A stretch of DNA of 64,000 nucleotides from Aquila chrysaetos chrysaetos (Eukaryota; Chordata; Aves; Accipitriformes; Accipitridae). Position numbers and translations under genes: made by a program. Below are positions 50,901 to 62,900 of this stretch, one piece after another. Numbering within the stretch: the first letter of the stretch is position 1; each line of letters starts with the position of its first letter. Location of the stretch: positions 74,380,687 through 74,444,686 of the forward strand of contig NC_044030.1 in NCBI RefSeq assembly GCF_900496995.4, given 5' to 3'. The notes beneath the pieces were generated by a model, which had not been told where the DNA came from, did not search any database, and saw only the letters and a list, made by a program, of their open reading frames with translations.

Positions 50901-53900
50901 GGGTTATTTTATTTGATGGCAAAGACATAAGAGTAAAGGTTCTAAGTAACTGAAAGTACCTTAGAGGATGATTTGTGCCTGTCTAGTCACCTTTCTTTAA
51001 TACAGTTTAAGGCCGCCTTATTTGTGACTTCTCTGCATTGAGTAGCTGCTATCAGTATGTTACAAAGATAAGCGTATGACAATTTTTTGTCTCCCTGCCT
51101 TTTCAGAAGCAGGTACTGCACAGGCAGCTAATAAAGCTGCTCTCTTAACAGTACCAGAGTAAAAGGCAAGCCACATTGATGCAACAGAGAAACGGAATAT
51201 GAAATCAACTTTAAAAACTTAGCAACTGTCCACAACTAGTGACTTTGCTAGTCTTTATATATCTGTATAACCAAAAGCACAAGCATCCAGTTACCATTGC
51301 TGCAAGTGAAGCTATGATCCTCAAATGTACCAGCTACGTGCCTGTGCAATTATGAAACATAGCTCAACATGTTTAGTCTTCCTTAGATTCTTATTTTGGC
51401 TTTTTTGTTAAGTATAAAATGAAAATGAAGCAACCTCAAGAAAACAAAACATGTCAATGAATGACTAAAATTAATCTTCATATATTAGGATGTTCAAAGT
51501 TACTACCATTCCTCTCCTCATTATCCCAAAATCTTAGAATATTTATTCCTATGCTTCTTTTTTGATTAAACCATGTTAAAAGTGGTAGGTGCATAAGCAT
51601 TTGGTCTGGTGTGGACCTAAAGAAGCCTTATGAATTTGTGTTTTGTTCATTAACTGATGTTTGCCCTCTACTTTTCATAGTAAATACTATGCAAAAGTTA
51701 GCCTGCTGAGAAGGTAACATACATGATGATGGTCTTGCCAACTGTTGCCAAACAGAGTATCTAACAGCTAGGTTCTATCTTCTCTTTAGTGAGAAAGAGG
51801 TCTTTTCCATCTAGTCTAAACCCATCTTCAAAAAAAATTTCAATATATTATTGATTTGGGACTTCTGTTTTTCAGACATCTACTTTTGGCTGAAATTGTC
51901 CAGTTGGCTTGGAAGTTATTTGATAAGACAGAAAAAGAGACAGATTGACTGAACAATACGTAGCTTTTGCAAGGGTTTGTCTAGAAACGAGTTTGTAAGA
52001 ATAAACAAAATTGTGCCTTGCTGCTTGAATCCCATGCAGCTGAAGGAAGAGGGAATCAGAGAGAAGAGCATCAATGAAATACATCATTGCCAACAAATTC
52101 TTTCCCAGATCAAAACATTTCAAATACTGAATTGAATTTAATTGAATACTGATGAGTGGCTAACCACCTATATGAAACCTACTCTCTCATGATGAGTACT
52201 TGCTTAGTCATGGAAAATGAAATGAAATGAAATGAAATAGAAGAGAACAAAAAGAAGAATGAAAAACACATTTCTAGTTTAAATATATTCACCACAAAAT
52301 CACTGATGACTACCACCCTAAAAAAATTCCTGATTTCTCCAAACACTCCTTTCTCTCCCCTCCTTTTTCTTACTTATCCATCCATTTGCCCTTGAGTTTC
52401 TGGCTAGTTTTGACCACTACACTACCTAAATTAGGAATAACAATCAGCCTCCAACATAAGTAACAAAATAGTAACATACCTTCATGTTTCAAAGCACTGA
52501 AATATTCTTGCTTTATCTTAAGTGTCAGTTCTCGTTTCTTTAATTCCTCTGGGGTCATAGGAGCTGGACTGACTTCAACCACAGATGCAGTGGAAGGTGG
52601 TCCTGCAGGAAAATAGACCTTTCACCGTCTTTGGACGTTGCTGGTAAGTTTGTGTATCTCTACACAGGCACTCACAAGACACCAAATATTTTAAAATGAA
52701 AAATGGCACTTTCCACCTTACTTGATGTGACCATTTATGAGAATACAAAGCGGGGTTACTCAGGTTCTTATGTCCACATAGCATATTTAGATTTCTTCAA
52801 ATGTGATTTACATCTGCAAGACATGCTAAGATTAACACTGCATAAAATTACTTCAGCATATACAACTCTATTAAAATTGATTAAATAACACCCTAAAATG
52901 TATTTCTAAATGGAAGATCATGAATCATAGAATCGTGTAGGTTGGAAAAGACCTTTAAGATCATCGAGTCCCACTGTCAACCCAACACCACCATGCCCAC
53001 TAAACCATGTCCTGAAGTGCCACATCTACACATTTTTTGAAGACCTCCAGGGATTGTGACTCCACCACTTCCCTGGGCAGCCTATTCCAATGTCAGACAA
53101 CTCTTTCAGTAAGGAAATTTTTCCTAATATCCAATCTAAACCTCCCCTGGTGCAACTTGAGGGCATTTCCTCTTGTCCTACCTCCAGCCATCTGACAGAA
53201 GAGACCAGTACCCGCCTCGCTACAACCTCCTTTCAGGCAGTTGTAGAGAGCGATAAGGTCTCCCCTCAGCCTCCTTTTCTCCAGACTAAACAGCCCCAGC
53301 TCCCTCAGCCGCTCCTCATAAGACTTGTGCTCCAGGCCCCTCACCAGCTTGGTTGCCCTTCTCTGGACACACTCCAGCACCTCCATGTCTTTCCCGTAGT
53401 GAGGGGCCCAAAACTGAACACAGTACTCGAGGTGCGGCCTCACCAGTGCCGAGTACAGGGGAACAACCACCTCCCTGCTCCTGCTGGCCACACTATTTCT
53501 GATACGGGCCAGGATGCTATTGGTAGGTGTGCCTCTGTTGTGATCCTAGGTGACCAAAATGATCTCTTTGACCCTAATCTCTACCAGTTTATCACAACCA
53601 GTACATAAATAAACCTCTTTTGAATAATGGTTATTCCTTCTGGGGCAAATTCAAGTTTAGCAAACTGTAGTAAAAATGCTATGTTAGTAAATATCATCAG
53701 TTACCATCAAAGCAGTGAAAAGAACAATGAAGTTATTTAAAAAAAAAATCATAATATGTCAGAAGGAAAAAAAAAAGAGGTATATTATTTCATGCTTTTC
53801 TAAGCCATTCTGTTAGCTGCTTTTGCAGCTTGTTTTAACTTACATATCGATGAACAGACATTGTAAAGATATTTTATCATGTTTTTAAAGATTGCATGAA

Positions 53901-56900
53901 ATTCTGTGGTCCCAACACTTTGACTATAACTCAAAAATATTAAAATATTTGTAACTGCTTTGTCCAAGAAGAAGAGCAGATGGAGATGTTACAGAAAAAA
54001 ATAATGACATCTGCATGATACCTAAGGTCAACTTAAAGCAAATGATCAAATCTAGAAGTGATAAAAGTACATGTGATAAGTAGTATCACTCAGTTACTAG
54101 CCTATAGCTGTATCCTAGGGAATTATTCTGTTACAGGAGCACTACAGCAATACTGCATTTGGCATGAAATCAAGGTTGATACTTCAGTTACAGATACATT
54201 AGTTGACACTTCATCTTCTACCATGAGGAATGCACAGCTGAGTTCTAGCTGCAGTTCTGTCACTTTATAGTTTTGTGACTTCAGGTAAGTCATCTAGTAC
54301 CAGGTCTGAACAAAAATTTAGTTCCAAGAAGCAAACCACAAACCCCAACCTAGTCACTTAGCATACAATAGGTGACAGCTGCTGATTTTTTATCACAAAG
54401 CTTTTCTAGAAATCTGAAAACTTGCTACTCTCTTGGCTGGACTGAGATGCTAAGCACACACCTAAGGCTCCCTGGGGCTCACAAATTAGGTATCCATGTG
54501 GCTAAGTATTTGCAGGGCTATACTTGTTCACTGCACTATGAGCAGAATCAACCAGAGAGAGAGCACTGAGTACAGTGCAAATAAAATGTCCTTCATGTCA
54601 AAGAAAAAAAGTCAGCTGCTTTATGCATAGTAAATCTGCAGTTACAGCTTTCTCACTTGGAAATGGAGTACCTGAATTTCAGGCTACCCTCACACCCACA
54701 GGGCTTAAGTCCCTCTCTTGCTATGTGGAATGTCTTTACAAAAGATACAAGGTTTAGGCTACTAGCCTTGCTTCCTGCTGGAGCTATGACATTTTGCAGA
54801 AAGAAGTGGAAGTTACTTAAACCACTACCTGCTCAAGGAAGTATTTATGAAAAAATGTATAAACAGCATTGCATGGCAGAATTCCTTCCAACAGACTGCC
54901 TGAATTGCTAGGCTAAAAAGATAGAGGTTTTTAGGTCTGGTTCTCTTTTGCAAAAAAAATTTGTATTCTCACCTGGTTGGACAGATTCTTGCCAGGCCTA
55001 TGAAGAAGATCTACCTCAGTGGCAATCTGCTTTTTCTTAGGACTACAGATGCCATTAGATTTTATGTTCTTTATTTACACCACATTACAGTTATATATAA
55101 AAATGATGGACCTTGATAGATGCATGCTACTATATGGCTGATAAATTAATTCCAAAATATCTTGGGGTATTGGATAATTTATCCATTCTATTCCAGTACT
55201 TTAATATTTGAAATATTTTTAATTATGGCTGGCAAGTAGGCAGAATTTAACGGAATTTTATTTAATCTGATAAACTAGTTCTAACTGTTCAATTCCAAAA
55301 CAGCACATGGAGAAAAATTAATACTTACTTTCTAGGTTCTATTTAGAATATTTATTACTACATAATAATAACAACAACACATATGATTAAATAAATGCAA
55401 TTGCCATTCAAAAGCCTCTGCACTACCAGCTTTTCACATTGATATGTCACACTTGACATCTCAAAAGAGAAATTAAATCCAAATTAAATGTCTTGGCTTA
55501 CTCTTTTCTGTATTACTGACATATTTACGTTTCACTAATTTCAAGCACCGTTAAAACAAATTCTGCATTTCAATACCTTTCTTTTTAGTAGCTGATTTGG
55601 GAGAAAACTTTTTGGTATCTTTGGCATCTTTCCCAGCAGCTTTGCCTGACAGTGTCTGTGAAGATTTCAGATCTTCTTTCAGTTCTAGCTGCTGACGTTC
55701 TTTTTCTTCCTCCATTTCTTTAGACTGTATTTCAGCTGTTACCTTGACACCACAGTCACACATAGTAAAGTACATAGTATCAACACAGTGCAACTACTGT
55801 TTTAAATAGCCTATACTTGCTGAAAGTACTTGCTTTAAATAAATAAAACAAGGGAGATATTTTAACTAATAAAATTTATTACATTTTGATTATTTATCAA
55901 AAATAAAATTCTACAGCAAAAATGGAAGACAGAGAGAGAGTGGTTTTAATTCTTGTAACCCATTACCTGTACTCTAGGAAAAAGTGAGAAATATAAGAAT
56001 CAACAGTATGGAAAGCAAGGCTACAGTTATACTGTAAGGGTGCAGAAATTAACTTATTTCAAAATTAACAAAGAGAGAAGAAAAAGTGAGCCTAGAAACC
56101 AACCATTTGAAAAGCCCGCCTAATTTACTTTTAGCTATATATAAAAAAGAATGTAATCATAACTTTTTAAGTTGTGAAAGGTTTGAGCAAACATTGCATC
56201 ACAGGATAAAACTTGTCCCCCTTCTCACGCTTCTATTGAGGGATAAGGGAAGAGTTTATCACGGAAGAAGTAGATATATAGAGTCAACATTCAAAGTATT
56301 TCTCTCAGTAATGGAATGAAAGGGTCAGTTATAAATATCAGAGGTGCCGATAATACAGAGATTCCAACATTTTCCTCATAGAAACACAAACCTATTCAAT
56401 GGAAATATCAGTGGTGGAGCAAGAGGCATGAAATTGAGATACACAGTGTGTAGACTGTGTGTTTAGGCTGCCTACTGAATGGGAAACTTTGACTGCCTGA
56501 TCCAGAAATGTTTAAGTAAATAAAACATTCCTTACCATATTTGATACTGCTGTTACTGCTGTTTGCCATGTATCAGTAATAAGATTTTCATCCTTCCCAA
56601 AAGTGGCCACTCCATTTTCAGAATTCTCATCCTTAGCACTCTTCTGTAGAGTTCCCTTGCTTTTCGACTTGGTAATATTTATTTCTGGTGAAGGCAGTTT
56701 CCAAGAAACTAGAGGAATCCTTAAAAATAAAATATAAGGCATAATTCACACTCCCCTTTATAAAAAGTGTTAATTTGTAACTACATTGGAGAATATGCTA
56801 AGAGAATGAGAATACTATTTTCAAAATTTGCCATAGCAACAGAAAAGGGACGAACTTTCTTTATGATCAAAAGTGGTGTAAGACAAGAAAACTGTCTAGT

Positions 56901-59900
56901 TTAACTACGGAAGCTAAGGAATAATAACAGATGGATAAAACTACATCAAATGACTGAGTGATCTGCTGATATATTCCACAAGGGCTAGAAGCACAGCCTC
57001 ATTACTCAGATAGTTTCTAAATGAACTGTAAGTATTTTAAAAGAGCAACTGTCATTATTGACAGCATTTTAGATATTGTGAATTATTTGGTAGTATCCCT
57101 TACCTTTTAATATGGCATTCAGTTTTGTGCATCTTTGTAGGCAACCTTGATTTATATTTGTCATTAGATAACTGATTTAATTATGTTTGTTGGTGCAAAT
57201 TGTAAACCTGTTAATGTTCCATAATAATATTTACGTTAGTTATGTGAGGATTGTGCTGGAAACTGTCAGCAATCCAGAGGGAAGTAGGAAATATTTCTAT
57301 AGCAGATTTCTTTCAAATGCAGATTTTAAAATGTTTTATAATTCAGAGATGCATTAGTGAAAATTATATAGGTAAATCAGTAAAGAATCAGGGAAAAATT
57401 AAACCTATAAGATGATTCAAGATTCATAATTTGACTATAATCCCTAGTTAAAAATTCTTATTTCGCCATCCTTTGAAATATACACACATCCATTTCCACA
57501 TACATCCACAAAGCTATCAGTGCATTGTATTTGTTGATATTTGTATAATTCAATAATGCATTTCTACCTTCTTGATTTGTTTTGATCTTCTTTCTGCTCT
57601 ACATAAAAAATATCTAACAATGGGATTCTAGTAAAATCTTGAATGTCTTCTGTTGGGATTTTTCCTTCCATTGCCCTATAATAGTCATGAAGAAGTCTCT
57701 TTGTATCTTGGAAACGATCCACTTCAACCTCAAGAAGAAAGGATAGAAAGACAGCAATTCAAAACAGGACAGAACAAATTTCTGATACATTTTTAAATAC
57801 ATGATTGCAGAAGCAATTCTAAAACCTAAGTGTCCGAGGGACAGCAAGAAACATAACCATATTTGTTTGAAAATTTATAGTGTATTCAATGCATACTTCT
57901 ATTTGCATCTATAGTGTCTTCACACTGGTATTTCTAAGGATTAATAAAAATCTTTGTTGTTAGAAAAGGAAAAATTATTTACAATAAATAATGTTTGATG
58001 CATTAAATTTAATTACAATATATTTTGATATATATGTATTTCTATAGTAGCAAGTATACTAGTACCAACAAATTATAGGGACTTTTTTGTTCAAAAGAAA
58101 AAAAATCCTTAATAGCATAAAATAAAAATGGTTAAGTGATGGAGAAAATATTAAAAGCCATACAGTTTTTCTGGAACAAAGAAATCAACAGTCTTTACAC
58201 ACCTAAGTGTCTTGAAGATCTTTTTGTGTGAATCATCTTGGAAGAAATCAAGTAAGATTCAAAAAACATTTAACACCTGTCATGTTTTGATTTATTGATA
58301 CAGTATGGTCTTAGTTTCTAACTGACAAAACAGTACAAAATATTCATGGGAAAATGCACAAAACCACATTCGCAAAACAAAGGATAAAACCTTTGTGGTG
58401 TAAACCAGCACTTATCCATAAGTTAAGGAGAAAATACATTCTTGTATAACAGTATGTACCCAGAAAGGTGAAAAGAAATCTGATAAAAGGCATTTATACA
58501 AATCTATGTGTTTATACAGTAACAGAGCCACCTGGGGAATACATGTAACTTCCCACAGAAAAACCCACAGATGGAGAGCTCAAGACCAAAGAAGCCTATT
58601 TTTGGCTGCTTCTCAAACAAAGCCATAATATAAAGATATAGTTATTATATTTATAGTTCTGTAGTTCTAGCATTAATAATTCATTTATTTTGGGGAGTAT
58701 ATACTAAGTAAAGAAAGTAAAAATAGTTTACTTTGCACTTTTCTTTAGGAAAAAAAAAGCTTATATATGGTTAATACATGCATTTGTAATTTTAAATAGC
58801 TATTTTGCATATCCACACATGACATATCAAATTAGATTCATAGTGAATCTCTACTGCACTGCATCATACATATCCATGAAATTCTGCTAGAAGAGAATTA
58901 GGATTGCAAAGTTATACATGAATATAAAGGAGAAAAATAAAAGATTTAAGCTCAGCAATATTACTTTAATTTGGCTCTCATGCATATAATTCAAGATATA
59001 TTTTTTAAATACTCAGTCCTATAAATATCCTAATTACAGGATGAATGTGGTTCAGTTAGTCAGCAGTTATTTAATATTTCAACCTCTCTCTTTAGTCAGT
59101 GGCCTGAAGTCTTTATTTAGGGCGTTATTTAGACTTTTTGAAAACAGAGTTAATAATTTCCTTACTATAGCAACTGACTACTTCACAAACCTTACATAAA
59201 TTACCACAACACTCATATGAAATAAAAGAGTGGTTCCCTTGTTTATTAAACGTATAAAAATAACACAGAGAATTAAAGGGGAGGAAGCCCACCCTAAGCT
59301 GCTTAGGCCCAATTTTTCGGCCAAATTAGCATCACACTGCACATGTTTAAAGCACTGGTCTCATTGTCTTCTTTAAAGTTGCCAAAACTTTCACAGAATG
59401 GTCACTCAGTTTACACAAAAGCCTGTCTAGTCTAGTCTACCCCAGTCCAGTCCAGCCCTAAACCAAATTTGTGCACCTAGAACAGGAGTCACAGGGAAAT
59501 CTTACTTTACTAAAGTAATTAATAATCAGACCAAATGAGAGGAAAGGCTTAATGTGGGGGAGGGGAGAGCCAACTAACTGAAGATGGTCTCTTGAAAACT
59601 TTAAAGTTAGATGTGTGAAAGGTGGGTTATATTTGAATGGATTTTCTCAAAAGCTACCAATGACATCACATTCTCACAAACATTCCTTGCAAATTTTTTT
59701 TTTTCAGTCTGTACATAAAATTTCAAGCCACACTGGTGAAGCTACAGCTGAAATAATTTTGTGATATGGGAAATACAGGACAACATTAACAGCAAGTTGG
59801 TCTACAACAGCAGTGAATTATGTAATTTGTAAATTAAGAGCAGATGTTGATATGATCACAGAAGGATAAACAGCTCTAACATTTCTGTTACAAAACTCAG

Positions 59901-62900
59901 ATGATTGACTGGACTGATAAAATTGCAAAAAAGTAGCACTATACATTACAGATTGAAAGTTTGGGGGGTTGGACAATAACAATGGTATTTTTCTTAACCT
60001 TTTCTGCCTGCCAGTTAAATGTATGGAATGTCACCTACTTATTGTCTCTTAACTTTCTAGATAAATGAAGAAGAGACATGAACATTTGCTTATCTAATTC
60101 TCAATCACTCACTTATTTGGAGCCAACTGTATGAAATTCCTCTGAGGCTTACTGTCCTCCAAATCTAACTCATTGTCCCCTTTCATTGCAGACTCCATAG
60201 TGGATCCATACCTGCATAAGTGAAAAGAAATGGTTCATAGCAATCCCCCTACGATCTGGTAGCCAGCCATCATTCATGATATCAGTACGTTCCTGCTCTG
60301 CTTCTTCCCTTCTGTTATCACAGATATCCCAGAGAAGATCTCTTAAGTCCTAAAACACAAAATCAAATATGAGAAATAACTATGAATGAAAACTTAAATA
60401 CATTATTAAAAATTGTGGAGCTTTGTGGAGCTTTGCCTGTGCATAGGGCATCTTCCCATTTGGCTTCTTCTTTATTGTTATAGTTGTCAAAGCCTGGTCA
60501 AGAAGTCATATGCTTACAGACGGCTGACAGAAATTAGCTTTAAAAATATGCCAGAGAAAAGAATACAAAGGTGTGAGATGAATGTGTAGGCTGCCTTGCT
60601 TTCCTCAGGCAGAGAAGACCTATCTAAAGATGTGAAAATATGAATAGCTAAGCTCCCAACTGCACCAATAGCTTTCCACTTGAATGGTTTGCTAATACAC
60701 TTACAAGAAGAATAAGGGGATGTGCAATATGAAAAATTCTGAGAAAATTGTGCCAACGCTCAAGTATTCTTCCAATTTGGACAGCTCCATGACATTTTTC
60801 TTTAACGTTCTTTATAACTAAGTGCTCTTCAACTAGTTACTATATCTAATAACAGCACTATGTGGCTCACTGACAGCACTGAAGACATACTAAGCATACA
60901 ACATGCATCCAAACCCTCTGCTCTCCATTGCCATCTCTGCATGGAAATAGTGAGACAGACCTCTAATAATAAGAGGTGATGGGAAGAGAAGAGTGCTGTT
61001 AAATGCAGTGCTAAGGTAGGCTAAGATGAGCTGTCTTTTGGGCTCCAAGCAGTTCTACACCACCTGACCTGTTTTGGGGTCAAGAGAAAACGTGTTCCAG
61101 ACTACTAGCCCTGCAATGAGTTTAGACTTCAGGTGGTAAGTGATTCTGTATTCACCAGGTCTTGGTCTCAGCCTAATATGTCAGATCTTATTTCTCTCCC
61201 CTGTCCAAAGACTTCAGACAAATCCATTTGTCCTCTGTTAGACAAAAGCCACAGGGAAGCTGACAAATGAGTAGTCCTTGGGCTAAATAACACATCAGTG
61301 ATGACATAGATAGAAGGTAGCCAAGGTGAAGGCTATCGGATATTCATGGCTGTCCACATTGTAGGATATACACGTAAGGATACGCTATGAATAAAACAGA
61401 TATAAGCATACAACTTATCTGTTTTGCAGTGGTGTGTCAACCTTGGCTGGCTGACAGGTGTCCACCAAGCTGCTCTATCACTCCCCCTCCTCACAGGACA
61501 GGGGGAAAAAATATGATCGAAAAGTTCGTGGGTCAAGATGATGAGGGAGAGATCACTTCCCCATTACAGTCATGTGCAAAACAGACTTGACTTCGGGGAA
61601 TGGATTTAGTTTATTGCCAATTAGTCACAGAACAGAACAGTGAGAAATAGAACAAAACTAAAAACACACTTCCCCCACCCCTTCTTCTTCCTGGGCCCCA
61701 CTTCATTCCTGACTCTTCTGCCTCCTGCCCCCAAGTGGTGCATGGAGGAGGGGAATGAGGGGGTTGTGGTGAGTTCATTATGCATTGTCTCTGCCACTCC
61801 TTCCTCCTCATACTCTTCCCCTGCTCCAGTGTGGGGTCCCTCTCATGGACACAATCCTTCATGAACTTCTCTAATGTGGGTCTTTCCCATGGGCTGCAGT
61901 TCTTCAAGAACTGCTCCAGCATTGGTCCCTTTGTCTGTGTGCAGTACTCCAGGATCGTACTGCTCCAGCATGGGTCCCCCATGGGCCACAGGTCCTGCCA
62001 GAACACCTGCGCCTGCATGATGATGATTTTTAAGTCCTCTACTTCATTCTATTGAAATAATGCTATAGAAAAGGAGGTCCAATGCTTTTTCCATCTCAGT
62101 GAATTCATCCATGATTCCACCAATGTTCCCTTCAACTAACAATGTTGCCAGCACTTTTTTTTGCCCTTTTCTTGGAGCATTTCCTGATATGATTTCAACT
62201 AAAAATCTGTTTTCAACTAAAAGTCTGTTCTGAAATAGGAATCTGATAAATTCAAAGACAGCTCTACTTCCTGCCTATGTTAAGTCTGGCTCTGAACTTG
62301 TTAGGACCTTTAGTCCTATGGATTTTTGTGAAAAAGAACTCTCAGGACATGTATGACCTAGCAAAGCTCTACCTGAATCAAAACATTTCAAAGAAATTCT
62401 CTGTACTTTGTATGAATCAGTTTTAGAAAACATATATTACCATATATAATTTATGGAAAAACTGACTGCCAAGATTTGTTAGAATGTGATAGAAATGCCC
62501 AAACTTGTGAGTAAAATCTCTGATAACCATAAAACATAAAGAAAAAGAATGCAGAGAAATATTTATTTTACAATGTGCCAGAATACCACAGTATAACCTA
62601 AAAAAAGAAGCAAAACATAAGAAAGATATGGCCAAAACCCAGAGAAATAACTGTGAAGAATACTTTATGTGCAAGAGGAAGTGAATTAGTTTAAGACGAG
62701 TGGTAAAAAGGAAAAAGATGTAAATAATATCATTCATGTTACATCGAGCTTGTATACAATGAAATAACACTTCAGGGTATAACATTTGCCATTTACTTAC
62801 AGTAACTCTTTGGTGTAGTTCTGCTTTTGTTTCCTCATCTTCTCGCAGGTCGTCAGCAATTGAATTATAATCTGATTGCCACTGAGATACAAACTCCTGC

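Noticed and set aside
53090..53608. 172-codon plus-strand frame
   Set aside because: It is the antisense of the CR1 ORF2 remnant. The real coding sense is minus.
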